Origin: Metaclostridioides mangenotii
GTDB taxonomy: Bacteria; Bacillota; Clostridia; Peptostreptococcales; Peptostreptococcaceae
Direction: 5' to 3'
Length of the DNA: 64,000 bases
Assembly (NCBI RefSeq): GCF_018917235.1
Contig: NZ_JAHLOF010000001.1
Location: forward strand, 372,001-436,000
A program made the translations under genes and the position numbers. The notes below the pieces were generated by a model. The model searched no databases, was not told the origin of the DNA, and worked only from the letters and a program-made list of their open reading frames with translations. Positions within the stretch are counted from its first letter, which is position 1, and each line of letters opens with the position of its first letter. Shown piece by piece: positions 38,986-46,896 of this stretch.

Positions 38986-39735
38986 ATGTATAAAGATAAA
39001 ACAGAAGAAATAGATGAATTAAAAAAACTAATAGAAAAATCTAATAACATAGTATTTTTTGGAGGAGCAGGAGTCTCCACAGAGTCTAATATTCCCGACT
39101 TTAGAAGTTCATCTGGTTTATTTAATCAAAAATTAAACAAAAACTTTTCTCCCGAAGAATTAGTATCGCACTCATTTTTTGTAATGCATCCAGATGAATT
39201 TTATAAATTCTACAAAGATAAACTTATATATAAAGATGCTGAGCCAAACTACGCCCACAAAGCACTTGCAAAGTTAGAAGAAGTAGGAAAGTTAAAAGCT
39301 GTAATAACACAAAATATAGATGGATTACACCAAATCGCTGGTAGTAAAACTGTTTATGAATTGCATGGTTGTGTTCACAGAAATTACTGCACTGGATGTA
39401 ATAAATTCTATAATTTAGATGAAATGTTAGACATAGGAGGTAATATCCCTTATTGCAATGAATGTGGATCAATTGTGAAACCTGATGTAGTCTTATATGA
39501 AGAAGCTTTGGATGAAGAAGTAATAAATAATTCAATAAAAGCTATAGAAAAAGCTGATCTTTTAATTATAGGTGGAACTTCTCTTGTAGTTTATCCCGCA
39601 GCTAGTTTTGTTTCTTACTATAGAGGCAAAGATACTGTTCTAATAAATAAAAGTAAAACTGGATATGATGGGAATGCACAATTAATAATAAATGACTCAA
39701 TCGGTAATGTATTGTACCGAACAATTTTAGAATAA
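38986..39735 (+). CDS. cobB: NAD-dependent protein deacylase (Sir2 family)
   Basis: Removes acyl groups from lysine using NAD. The 249 residues include GAGVSTESNIPDFRS, the NAD-site TQNIDGLH, the catalytic His in YELHGCVH and four zinc cysteines (CTGC and CNEC). The ATG follows AAAGGAG by eight bases. It is a plus-strand gene among minus-strand neighbours with its own promoter, followed by the MazG-like gene, which also has its own promoter. Confidence 0.95.
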   Translation: MYKDKTEEIDELKKLIEKSNNIVFFGGAGVSTESNIPDFRSSSGLFNQKLNKNFSPEELVSHSFFVMHPDEFYKFYKDKLIYKDAEPNYAHKALAKLEEVGKLKAVITQNIDGLHQIAGSKTVYELHGCVHRNYCTGCNKFYNLDEMLDIGGNIPYCNECGSIVKPDVVLYEEALDEEVINNSIKAIEKADLLIIGGTSLVVYPAASFVSYYRGKDTVLINKSKTGYDGNAQLIINDSIGNVLYRTILE

Positions 39736-39748
39736 ATATATATGAAAT

Positions 39749-39777
39749 TTGAAATCGTTGAATATATTTAGTATAAT
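39749..39777 (+). promoter_or_regulatory. Promoter of the MazG-like gene
   Basis: TTGAAA (39749-39754), a 17-bp spacer and TATAAT (39772-39777), 53 bases before the ATG. Confidence 0.7.
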
Positions 39778-39829
39778 GTTTTAAGGATTTTTATACGAAA
39801 TAAATGAGTAAAACTGAAAGGAGATAGTT

Positions 39830-40147
39830 ATGAAATTAAAAACAATTTCACTACCAGAGCTTAACAATTTAAGCCCAACTCTAGAATCTACATTCATAAA
39901 AATGGGAGAAGAGCAAGGTGAGTTAGCTGAGTGTATTGGTAAATACAGAAATTTAAGTGGAGAAAATAACTCTCTAGATGAAATAGAAATAATAGAGAAA
40001 ACCGCAAAAGAATTAATGGATGTAGCTCAGACTTGTATAACTATGATGTTTAAACTTGAAGAACAGTACGGTATAAATATTGAGGAAATAAGAAAAGACC
40101 ACATAGAAAAACTGGAAAAAAGAGGGTATATAAAGAAAATAGATTAA
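39830..40147 (+). CDS. MazG-like nucleotide pyrophosphohydrolase
   Basis: An all-alpha NTP pyrophosphohydrolase fold of 105 residues is suggested by the EExGEL metal motif (EEQGELAE) and the ELxDV motif (KELMDVAQ). Family members clean up non-canonical or alarmone-type nucleotides. The ATG follows AAAGGAG by eight bases. It is a single short domain, unlike full-length MazG. The substrate cannot be read from the sequence. Confidence 0.85.
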   Translation: MKLKTISLPELNNLSPTLESTFIKMGEEQGELAECIGKYRNLSGENNSLDEIEIIEKTAKELMDVAQTCITMMFKLEEQYGINIEEIRKDHIEKLEKRGYIKKID

Positions 40148-40274
40148 AATATTTACGACATTTAAAAATAAAGACAAATATAGACCCACATAATAAACTT
40201 ATGAAGAGTAAAATTTAAAAAATCTTTAAAAAAACTTAAGTTTTACATACTATATATGTGTAGTATTTAATATT

Positions 40275-40312
40275 AATAAAGTCCAGCAAAATTTTTGCTG
40301 GACTTTATTTCA
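40275..40312. terminator. Bidirectional terminator
   Basis: Perfect 17-bp arms (40275-40291 with 40293-40309) pair as AATAAAGTCCAGCAAAA with its complement. T-rich ends on both strands could end both the plus-strand MazG-like transcript and the minus-strand gene at 40445. Confidence 0.75.
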
Positions 40313-40444
40313 TAATATATTAAATCTACTCACTAAATTTATAATATGTAAAAATTATTCTTTTAATAGGAATATAAACTCAACTAAAAACTGAATTTTA
40401 TATATTTCGGCTTATCTTCAAACTAAGCACAATAAAAATCAAAA

Positions 40445-40792
40445 CTAATCAAAAAACTTCCCCTTATAAAAATTCTCATTGTCAAGTTTCTTTGCCGTCA
40501 GCCTGAACATGACGCAGCCATCTGGGCATACAATGTCCTTGCTATATTTTCCATTGCCGCCAATGTTCTCTAAATCTCCGCCACTTCTGACCGACTCCAT
40601 GGTTGGGAACATAATCATCATGACCTTGGAACAGATACCCTGTCCATCCGCATTTATGGGACAGCCATAGGTGCAGGTATACTTATCCCCGACTTCCTCG
40701 CCGTTTCGGCAGTATCGCTCTGTATGGTCACTACGAAGAAACCCAGTTACCTCGATTTCAAATTCGTACTCCTCATCATACCATTTTTTCAT
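40445..40792 (-). CDS. TIGR04076-like Cys-rich protein, foreign base composition
   Basis: The 115-residue product resembles the TIGR04076 family of small proteins of unknown function, with a conserved VCPDGCVMFRLTAKK near the C-terminus and cysteines in CRNG, CTYGCP and CSK that could bind metal. The ATG follows GGAGG. The codons are much richer in GC (close to half by eye) than neighbouring genes (about 30%), while both flanks are AT-rich, so it was probably acquired by transfer. No mobile-element ends are visible. Confidence 0.7.
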   Translation of the reverse strand: MKKWYDEEYEFEIEVTGFLRSDHTERYCRNGEEVGDKYTCTYGCPINADGQGICSKVMMIMFPTMESVRSGGDLENIGGNGKYSKDIVCPDGCVMFRLTAKKLDNENFYKGKFFD

Positions 40793-41141
40793 GATTAACC
40801 TCCAAATTCTAATTTATGAAGAATAATTTAGTGAAATTGTAACTTAATTTATATATTTAATTGTACCATAATTTTCACGATTTATAATTGTTTATATATC
40901 TCAGCATAATTAACTTTGAGTTATTCTTTAAGTTCTTTATTTTCTTCTTCAAGTCTTTCAATTTTCTTTTTAGCTATAATAGCATCTTTACTGCTTAGTA
41001 GCTAACCCGTATTCTTATGTAAATATTTATTTTTTAATAACTATTTTATCTAATTAAGTATATTATATATTAAATTCCTTTTATCTGAATATATATATAT
41101 ATATATATATAAATTTAGTCACGTGAGGGAGGATAGTTCAG
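40793..41141. other. Gap with a possible gene remnant
   Basis: This 349-bp gap has no complete gene. On the minus strand at about 40930-41000 a short open stretch reads SKDAIIAKKKIERLEEEN and ends at TAA, resembling the coiled-coil end of a longer protein. Upstream it runs into a stop. An AT dinucleotide run covers about 41090-41112, just before the ribosome-binding site of the next gene. Confidence 0.4.
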
Positions 41142-41792
41142 ATGTTTGATATCATCCATTTTTCAAACAACCATCTCGTAGTTATATTTTTGTTTGCTAT
41201 ATTTTTACTTATTTGTCCTAAGTTAATAAAAAACATACTCCCATACAGCTATTTAGTAGAAAAAATACTCACTTTTTTAATTATTTTTAATGTGGTATTT
41301 GACCAAATGATTAAATATTTTTCTAGGGAGTACAATGTATGTATTTCAATGCCTATTGGTATAAGTTTTATAGTTATGTATTTAGCTATAGCTATATTTG
41401 TCTTTAAAAAATATCATTTGTTCAATGTATTTTTTTCGTGGAGCATAGTATCCACGATTGGTGATCTTTGGTTTTTCAGAGATCCAAATACTACTTTTTT
41501 GAGTATAGAATCTACTGTATTTTTATTATCAAAATGTTTAATAATATACTGCTTAATATATTTGATGGAGGTAAGAAAATTTAAAATTAGTGATTCAGCG
41601 GTTAAAGATAATTTATTAGCATGTTTACTGTATTTTCCCTTTATACTTGCACTAAATGTACTTACTAGTGCAAATTATCCATACGCATTCTTTAACTACA
41701 ACATAATTAGTGCTTTAATTTTCACTATAATATCCAGTTTTATTTATATCCCGGTTGCTATAAGCGATGAATTAGACCTTAAAGGGAGATAA
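41142..41792 (+). CDS. Multi-pass membrane protein, possibly TMEM164/YwaF-like
   Basis: The 216-residue product has about six to seven hydrophobic helices and almost no soluble loops. The order of helices and the stretch HLFNVFFSWSIVSTIGDLWF, followed by a loop DPNTTF, recall the YwaF/TMEM164 fold, but the usual LHLC motif is replaced by ISMPIG, so the match is weak. The ATG follows GGGAGG by nine bases. It converges on ytfJ, and the two share a terminator. No function is proposed. Confidence 0.75.
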   Translation: MFDIIHFSNNHLVVIFLFAIFLLICPKLIKNILPYSYLVEKILTFLIIFNVVFDQMIKYFSREYNVCISMPIGISFIVMYLAIAIFVFKKYHLFNVFFSWSIVSTIGDLWFFRDPNTTFLSIESTVFLLSKCLIIYCLIYLMEVRKFKISDSAVKDNLLACLLYFPFILALNVLTSANYPYAFFNYNIISALIFTIISSFIYIPVAISDELDLKGR

Positions 41793-41831
41793 ATTCTTAT
41801 ATATTATTTACAAATTTTTAGAATCAAAAAT

Positions 41832-41912
41832 AGAGCGATTGATTATAATAATGATTTTTTAGTTACATATATTCATCTAAATCGATAATCATTATATTTA
41901 ATCAACCGCTCT
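41832..41912. terminator. Long hairpin between convergent genes
   Basis: AGAGCG and about 20 further bases on the left pair with the right arm ending CGCTCT (26-bp arms with a few mismatches), loop near 41856-41884. It lies between the ends of the membrane protein gene and ytfJ and could stop both transcripts. Confidence 0.65.
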
Positions 41913-41933
41913 TTAAAGATATATTATATTTAT

Positions 41934-42398
41934 TTAAAATTTCTTTTTGTTTTTATACTTCTTACCTTTCTTATCACAATCTTTTTTATTATTTTTAGAC
42001 ATATTTTGTATTTTCTCTAAAACCTTTGGAGTTATATTCAATATATTATCCACTAAGTTTACACTACTATCCATACTCATTAACCTAGTCTCACCATCTT
42101 CTACTACAACAAATGCAACTGGTTGAATAGAAATCGCACCAGCACTGGCACCTGCAAAATTTGTGTCATTTCTTTCTTCGTTATCATTGAGATCTATTTC
42201 TATTTTTTTATTTTTTTCGTAACCCTTTGAATATTCTCCCCCTCCAATTCCAAATCCTATAGTCACTTTTGATATAGGAACAACTACTGTGCTTTCTGTT
42301 TGAATAGGATCTCCTACAATTGTATTTGCGTCTATAGACCCTTTAATTGTTTCAACAGTTGTCTCCATAAGATTTTTTATCGACCCTGTCGCTCTCAT
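41934..42398 (-). CDS. ytfJ: YtfJ/GerW-family sporulation protein
   Basis: Member of the YtfJ family that is needed for normal spore germination in B. subtilis. The core reads SIDANTIVGDPI and VVPISKVTIGFGIGGGE, the family hallmark. I chose ATG 42398 (154 residues) because GGTGAT lies four bases upstream; GTG 42422 is also possible. The C-terminus is a lysine/asparagine-rich tail. It overlaps the upstream DUF2953 gene by 47 bases, so the two are translationally coupled. Confidence 0.9.
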   Translation of the reverse strand: MRATGSIKNLMETTVETIKGSIDANTIVGDPIQTESTVVVPISKVTIGFGIGGGEYSKGYEKNKKIEIDLNDNEERNDTNFAGASAGAISIQPVAFVVVEDGETRLMSMDSSVNLVDNILNITPKVLEKIQNMSKNNKKDCDKKGKKYKNKKKF

Positions 42399-42978
42399 CT
42401 TTATCACCATCCCTAAATTCACCTTTGTTTTTCTTGTATATAACGTAAAGTGTTTTCGCTAAAAAAATTAAATCCTTAATTTTGAGTTTTAAATGTACTT
42501 TAATATTACCAACTAAATAACTTTTCAAATAGTCTGGCCTAACATTTAGATATATTTTTTTTGGTTTAATTAGATTTATAATATTTCCGTATATAGTGTT
42601 TATAAATATAAACACAAATGAAGTAAATTGTATATTTGTACTCCCGAATTCTATATTAGAGTAAAATTCTTCTACTTTTACCCTGCTTAATAAATAGTAA
42701 AAACTTATAATGTCGTCAGCCAGTAATATGTTTTTATCTTTATACTGTGCTTTTCCCCTCTCTCTATTTTCTTTGTTATCGGCTGGGTAAATCTGTCTAT
42801 TTATATTTATTAAATTAAATAGAAACTTTACATTTAAATTTATAACTACATCGTCATTTCTAATCTTTGAGTAAACTATTGCGTTTAAAGTTGAAATAGA
42901 AATTATAAATATAAATATAAAAGCTAAAGTTATTGATAAAGTTACGCCGCTGACGCCTAATATTTCAAAAATTTTCAT
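42352..42978 (-). CDS. ytfI: DUF2953 membrane protein (YtfI-like)
   Basis: A 208-residue protein with an N-terminal membrane helix (about 10-38), a polar middle section and a second hydrophobic stretch near 120-135. Sequence and position immediately before ytfJ match the YtfI/DUF2953 family of spore formers. The role is unknown. It has its own promoter candidate (TTGAAT-17-TACTAT) overlapped by a 13-bp palindrome at 43009-43046. Confidence 0.8.
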   Translation of the reverse strand: MKIFEILGVSGVTLSITLAFIFIFIISISTLNAIVYSKIRNDDVVINLNVKFLFNLININRQIYPADNKENRERGKAQYKDKNILLADDIISFYYLLSRVKVEEFYSNIEFGSTNIQFTSFVFIFINTIYGNIINLIKPKKIYLNVRPDYLKSYLVGNIKVHLKLKIKDLIFLAKTLYVIYKKNKGEFRDGDKDESDRVDKKSYGDNC

Positions 42979-43008
42979 ATATATAGTATCATCAAATAAA
43001 CTAATAAC

Positions 43009-43046
43009 TATACTTAATTCATTAAAATAGTACTGAATTAAGTATA
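43009..43046. promoter_or_regulatory. 13-bp palindrome overlapping the ytfI-ytfJ promoter
   Basis: TATACTTAATTCA (43009-43021) and TGAATTAAGTATA (43034-43046) are perfectly complementary with a 12-bp spacer. On the minus strand the right arm lies in the spacer of a TTGAAT-N17-TACTAT promoter. It fits an operator, or a hairpin in an AT-rich leader. Confidence 0.55.
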
Positions 43047-43060
43047 ATTATTCAATTTTA

Positions 43061-43100
43061 AAAAAGGCTCAAATATAATATAAATTATACTTGAGCCTTT
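43061..43100 (-). terminator. Terminator after scpB
   Basis: AAAGGCTCAA (43063-43072) pairs with TTGAGCCTTT (43091-43100), followed by minus-strand T residues. Confidence 0.8.
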
Positions 43101-43143
43101 ATTTGAAAATCTAAACAAATAAAAAATATATTTTTTTTGTTTT

Positions 43144-43674
43144 TTATTTCAATCCTTGAAACTTATCTAATGCAGGAAGATCCTCTAGTTTTTCTAGCTC
43201 TAATGATTTTAAAAACTCATCAGTAGTTTTGTATATAATTGGTCTCCCTATTTTTTCAAGCCTTCCTGCTTCTACAATTAAATTATTATCGCACAAAGTA
43301 CTTATAGCTTTATCGCATTTTACTCCTCTAATATTTTCAATTTCAAGTTTGGTAATAGGTTGCTTATAGGCTATTATTGTAAGAGTCTCTAATGTAGCCT
43401 GACTTAAACTTTTCTTTTTTTGAGGTTCTACAATCTTGTTTATAAAATTTGCATATTTAGTATTTGTACACATTTGATACTTATCTTCTAACTTTATGAT
43501 TTGAAGGCCTCTTTCTTCTTCTTGATACTCATTTATTAAATCATTTAGCATGATTTCAATCTCTTTAGATGATAATTCGTCATTGATTATGGTATTTAAA
43601 TCATTAATACCAATTGGATCTCCATAAGCAAACATAACCGCTTCTATTATATATTTTATCTCTTCACGTTTCAT
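43144..43674 (-). CDS. scpB: Segregation and condensation protein B
   Basis: Winged-helix subunit of the SMC-ScpAB condensin that organises the chromosome. The 176-residue product contains IIEAVMFAYGDPI at the start and ETLTIIAYKQPITKLEIENIRG, the best conserved stretch of the family. It follows scpA by three bases. Confidence 0.96.
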   Translation of the reverse strand: MKREEIKYIIEAVMFAYGDPIGINDLNTIINDELSSKEIEIMLNDLINEYQEEERGLQIIKLEDKYQMCTNTKYANFINKIVEPQKKKSLSQATLETLTIIAYKQPITKLEIENIRGVKCDKAISTLCDNNLIVEAGRLEKIGRPIIYKTTDEFLKSLELEKLEDLPALDKFQGLK

Positions 43675-43677
43675 AAT

Positions 43678-44397
43678 CTAACTCTCCAGCTTTTTCTTTA
43701 TTAAAATATCATTGAATAAAATATCTTGTTCCACTACTACTTCTTTGACCTTTATAAGCTCGAGCAATGATAAAAATGTTGCTACAATTTCATTAATATC
43801 GTATCCATCAACAATTTTAGAAAACTTAGCTTCATCAGTTTTTAGTAAAATTTCTCTTATATATGTAGTTTTTTCTTCAATAGGAACAACTCTTTCGTTT
43901 ATAAGTTTATCTAGTTTTTCATCTATTTCTTCAGAATCTTTTTCTTTTTTAGAATTTAAAATATTAGGTAAAATGCTAAGCAAATCTTGTAATGTTATAT
44001 CTTCAAATGAAATCGACTCATCGGATACTAATTCTTGCTGATTTCTATAATATCTATCCTTTATATATCTCATATTTTTGCTAATTTCTTGCGACGCTTC
44101 TTTGAATTTTTTATATTCCTCTAATTGCTCCATAAAATCTAATCTTGGATCTTCTTCGTCTTCTTTTTTGTTGTAAAGTAAGAACTTGGACTTTATTTCT
44201 AGAAGTTTTGAAGCCATAGCTATAAAATCACTTGTTACTTCTAAATCCATCTTATCCATCATCCTTAAATATTCGATATATTGATTAGTAATATCTACTA
44301 TAGATATATCTTTTATCTCTATTTTATGTTTTGTTATTAAATCATATAATAGATCCAAAGGACCTTCGTATACTTGTAATTGAAAATTATACTCCAT
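43678..44397 (-). CDS. scpA: Segregation and condensation protein A
   Basis: Kleisin that bridges the SMC heads. The 239-residue protein starts YNFQLQVYEGPLDLLYDLI, the family hallmark, has the acidic/charged middle region, and ends in a winged-helix segment. It sits 15 bases after the M50 protease gene and three bases before scpB. Confidence 0.96.
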   Translation of the reverse strand: MEYNFQLQVYEGPLDLLYDLITKHKIEIKDISIVDITNQYIEYLRMMDKMDLEVTSDFIAMASKLLEIKSKFLLYNKKEDEEDPRLDFMEQLEEYKKFKEASQEISKNMRYIKDRYYRNQQELVSDESISFEDITLQDLLSILPNILNSKKEKDSEEIDEKLDKLINERVVPIEEKTTYIREILLKTDEAKFSKIVDGYDINEIVATFLSLLELIKVKEVVVEQDILFNDILIKKKLES

Positions 44398-44412
44398 TTT
44401 AGTACCTCTAAT

Positions 44413-45018
44413 CTATATTACAAAAAACTGTATTATATTTAATATAACATTGTAAATAGGATTTAATATAATTCCATATACTCCAGTAAACAGAGCTAAC
44501 AAAAGTATAAAGAATCCATATCTTTCGTACTGATATAAATAACCGCTATATCTATTGGGAATAAATGACGTTAATACACCCCAACCATCAAGTGGAGGAA
44601 TAGGAAGTAAATTAAAAGCAGCTAATCCCAAACAGTAAGCTACTGTCCAGTCCATAACAGTATAAACAGAATATATGTGTACATACTTCATTATATACAA
44701 ACAAATTATAGCTGTTATTATGTTAAATATAACACCTGCCATAGATACTATAAAATTTCCTACTCTATAATTTTTATAATTGTTTGGATTTACTGGTACT
44801 GGTTTAGCCCAACCAAACTTAAATATAAACAACATTATAATACCAATTGGATCAACGTGATTCATTGGATTTAAAGACATTCTCCCTTCATCCTTTGCTG
44901 TATCATCACCAAGCAGATGAGCTGCAAAAGCATGCCCAAATTCGTGAACTGAAATTGCTATTGCTATTGCTACTACTGAAGCCAGTACAGTACTTATATC
45001 AAAATTTCCAAATCCCAT
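44413..45018 (-). CDS. Site-2 protease-family M50 membrane protease
   Basis: Intramembrane zinc protease of 201 residues with about five helices. The zinc motif HEFGH lies in the first helix, and NLLPIPPLDG carries the third ligand. Lacking PDZ or CBS domains, it belongs to the small, poorly characterised group usually found next to scpA. Substrate unknown. Confidence 0.9.
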   Translation of the reverse strand: MGFGNFDISTVLASVVAIAIAISVHEFGHAFAAHLLGDDTAKDEGRMSLNPMNHVDPIGIIMLFIFKFGWAKPVPVNPNNYKNYRVGNFIVSMAGVIFNIITAIICLYIMKYVHIYSVYTVMDWTVAYCLGLAAFNLLPIPPLDGWGVLTSFIPNRYSGYLYQYERYGFFILLLALFTGVYGIILNPIYNVILNIIQFFVI

Positions 45019-45110
45019 ATATATCTCTCCTAATTTTTTATACTCCTCATTATAACAATTTATTGTAATTTTATCAAAATTAATATTGATTCAGAGTCAA
45101 ATTTAAACTA

Positions 45111-45146
45111 AATTAAAAAAGAAGCCTTTAGACTTCTTTTTTAATT
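45111..45146 (-). terminator. Terminator after dacF
   Basis: Perfect 14-bp arms (AATTAAAAAAGAAG with its complement) and an 8-base loop. The stem is A/T-rich, so T residues occur on both strands. Confidence 0.75.
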
Positions 45147-45160
45147 TAGCAATTATTTTA

Positions 45161-46321
45161 TTATATCATATTTTCTATAACTCTTTGGAGCATTTGAAGA
45201 TAACTTGCTCTCTTAATATCTTTTGTATTTATAAGATCAACTTCACCAATAACTTTATTGTCCTTCATTATCTGAACTTTACCTAAGACAGTTCCCTTTT
45301 TAATTGGAAGCTTTGGATTTTCATCAAGTTTAATTACTTTTTTGAAATCTTTAGATTCACCTTTTTTAACTAAAGCAGTTAAATCATCTTTTACAACTAA
45401 ATCCACCTTATTTTCATCAGCTTTGTCTAAGTTAAGTTTACCAACTTTATCATTTTTATTTGCAATTTTAACACTTTCATAATTTGCAAAACCGTAATTT
45501 AATAGGTTAGAAGCATCGCTAAATCTCTCTGGAGAAGTTTCAGCACCAAGTGTTACCGCTACTAAATGCGTATTTCCCCTTTTTGCAGACGCAGATAAGC
45601 AATATTTTGCTTCTTTTGTAAATCCAGTCTTAACACCAGTTGCTCCATTATAATGTTTTATAAGTTTATTTGTATTTGCAAGTCCAACTTCTACTTTTTT
45701 CTTACCTACAACGACCTTATCCATCCAAGTAGTAAGGTATTTACTTATCATATCATGTTTTAATAATTCTCTTGACATAATAGCAATATCATTTGCTGAA
45801 GTATAATGATTATCAACAGGTAGGCCATTTGTATTAACAAAATTAGTATCTTTCATCTTTAAGTCTTTAGCTCTTGAATTCATCTTATTCACAAATTCTT
45901 CTACACTACCAGATATATGCTCCGCCATGGCTACACACGCATCGTTAGCAGATGCAACCGCAATCCCTTTTAGAAGAGTGTCTACAGTTTGAGTATCACC
46001 TGGCTCTAAGAATATTTGGCTACCACCCATACTAGACGCATTTTCACTTACTTGAACATTATCAGTTAGCTTTATTTTTCCCTCATCGATTGCTTCTACT
46101 ATAAGTAACATGGTCATAACTTTAGTTACACTAGCAGGAGGAAGCTTTTCGTGGGAATTTTTTTCAAAAAGTACCTTACCTGTTCCAACATCCATAAGGA
46201 TAGCTGATTTTGAAGCAAGTTCAGTATTTTTTTTCTCACTATCATTATTGTTAGCATACGAAAATCGAATAGGGGTAAGTGCAATCATTATTGCCAATAA
46301 CATACTAGTTATTTTTTTCAA
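45161..46321 (-). CDS. dacF: D-alanyl-D-alanine carboxypeptidase (DacF-like)
   Basis: Low-molecular-weight penicillin-binding protein that trims pentapeptides. A signal peptide (about 1-23) precedes the catalytic domain with SVTK (catalytic Ser), SAND and KTGFT, and a C-terminal PBP5-type domain with an amphipathic anchor. Length 386 residues. It follows a SASP gene, matching the dacF context I recall in C. difficile, so a sporulation role is likely. Confidence 0.92.
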   Translation of the reverse strand: MKKITSMLLAIMIALTPIRFSYANNNDSEKKNTELASKSAILMDVGTGKVLFEKNSHEKLPPASVTKVMTMLLIVEAIDEGKIKLTDNVQVSENASSMGGSQIFLEPGDTQTVDTLLKGIAVASANDACVAMAEHISGSVEEFVNKMNSRAKDLKMKDTNFVNTNGLPVDNHYTSANDIAIMSRELLKHDMISKYLTTWMDKVVVGKKKVEVGLANTNKLIKHYNGATGVKTGFTKEAKYCLSASAKRGNTHLVAVTLGAETSPERFSDASNLLNYGFANYESVKIANKNDKVGKLNLDKADENKVDLVVKDDLTALVKKGESKDFKKVIKLDENPKLPIKKGTVLGKVQIMKDNKVIGEVDLINTKDIKRASYLQMLQRVIENMI

Positions 46322-46375
46322 TTTTTCTCACCTCTTTATATATATTTACATTTATTTTCTCTCTTTTAATTTTTT

Positions 46376-46579
46376 TTATTCTCCATGCTTCGAGTTAGTT
46401 TTTTTATGACCTTCAACAGATGGAATGTTTTTAAAATATCCTTGTAAAACTCCACCTGTTGATGCATTCTCTATTGCATCAAATACAAAATCTCTGTCCA
46501 CACCATATTCACTAGCCATCTCTATCCTTAGTTGTTTTAAAGCTTTTCTTGCATTATTATCTATACTTTTTCTCTCCAA
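46376..46579 (-). CDS. Alpha/beta-type small acid-soluble spore protein
   Basis: A 67-residue SASP: ARKALKQLRIEMASEYGV and the later STGGVLQGY correspond to the two helices of DNA-binding spore proteins. The conserved EIA and NGxVGG residues are altered (EMA, ASTGG), so it is a divergent member. The start is TTG 46579, six bases after GGAGGTG; the earlier TTG overlaps that site. It is followed by dacF. A 10-bp hairpin reaches into its ribosome-binding site. Confidence 0.8.
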   Translation of the reverse strand: MERKSIDNNARKALKQLRIEMASEYGVDRDFVFDAIENASTGGVLQGYFKNIPSVEGHKKTNSKHGE

Positions 46580-46590
46580 ATAAAACACCT

Positions 46591-46623
46591 CCAAAACTAT
46601 TTGTTATCTATTCATAGTTTTGG
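46591..46623 (-). promoter_or_regulatory. Hairpin at the SASP ribosome-binding site
   Basis: CCAAAACTAT (46591-46600) and ATAGTTTTGG (46614-46623) are perfectly complementary with a 13-base loop. On the transcript the second arm ends in the first bases of the GGAGGTG site. Confidence 0.55.
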
Positions 46624-46863
46624 CAATTTTTTAAAACCTAGTAAGGTAATTTCTGCTAGTAATATTTTTTTATAATTAAAAGAATAATAAAGGGGCATTA
46701 AAAAGATTTTAATGATTAAAAAAGATGCCAAAATTATTTTGACATCTAAATAACATAATTTTAATTATCTTTTATATTTAATGAATATTCCTTTCACTAA
46801 GATTAAATTTTAGAATCTAATTACTTAAATTCAAATTATTGTTATATTATATTATAAAAGTAC
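46624..46863. other. Gap between rnj and the SASP gene
   Basis: The rnj-SASP gap (46580-46896) holds the SASP leader hairpin at its left end and the rnj terminator at its right. A weak second hairpin (GGCAT with ATGCC, about 46693-46728) lies between them. I cannot make out the forespore promoter expected for a SASP gene. Confidence 0.5.
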
Positions 46864-46896
46864 AAAAAAGAAGGGCCTAATTAAGCCCTCCTTTTT
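46864..46896 (-). terminator. Terminator after rnj
   Basis: AAGGGC-type stem GAAGGGC with GCCCTCC, loop of 8 bases, followed by TTTTTT on the minus strand. It starts directly at the rnj stop. Confidence 0.75.

Noticed and set aside
41090-41112. AT dinucleotide run as a phase-variable promoter
   Set aside because: It is short and no flanking -35/-10 pair of suitable spacing was found, so there is no support beyond simple sequence.
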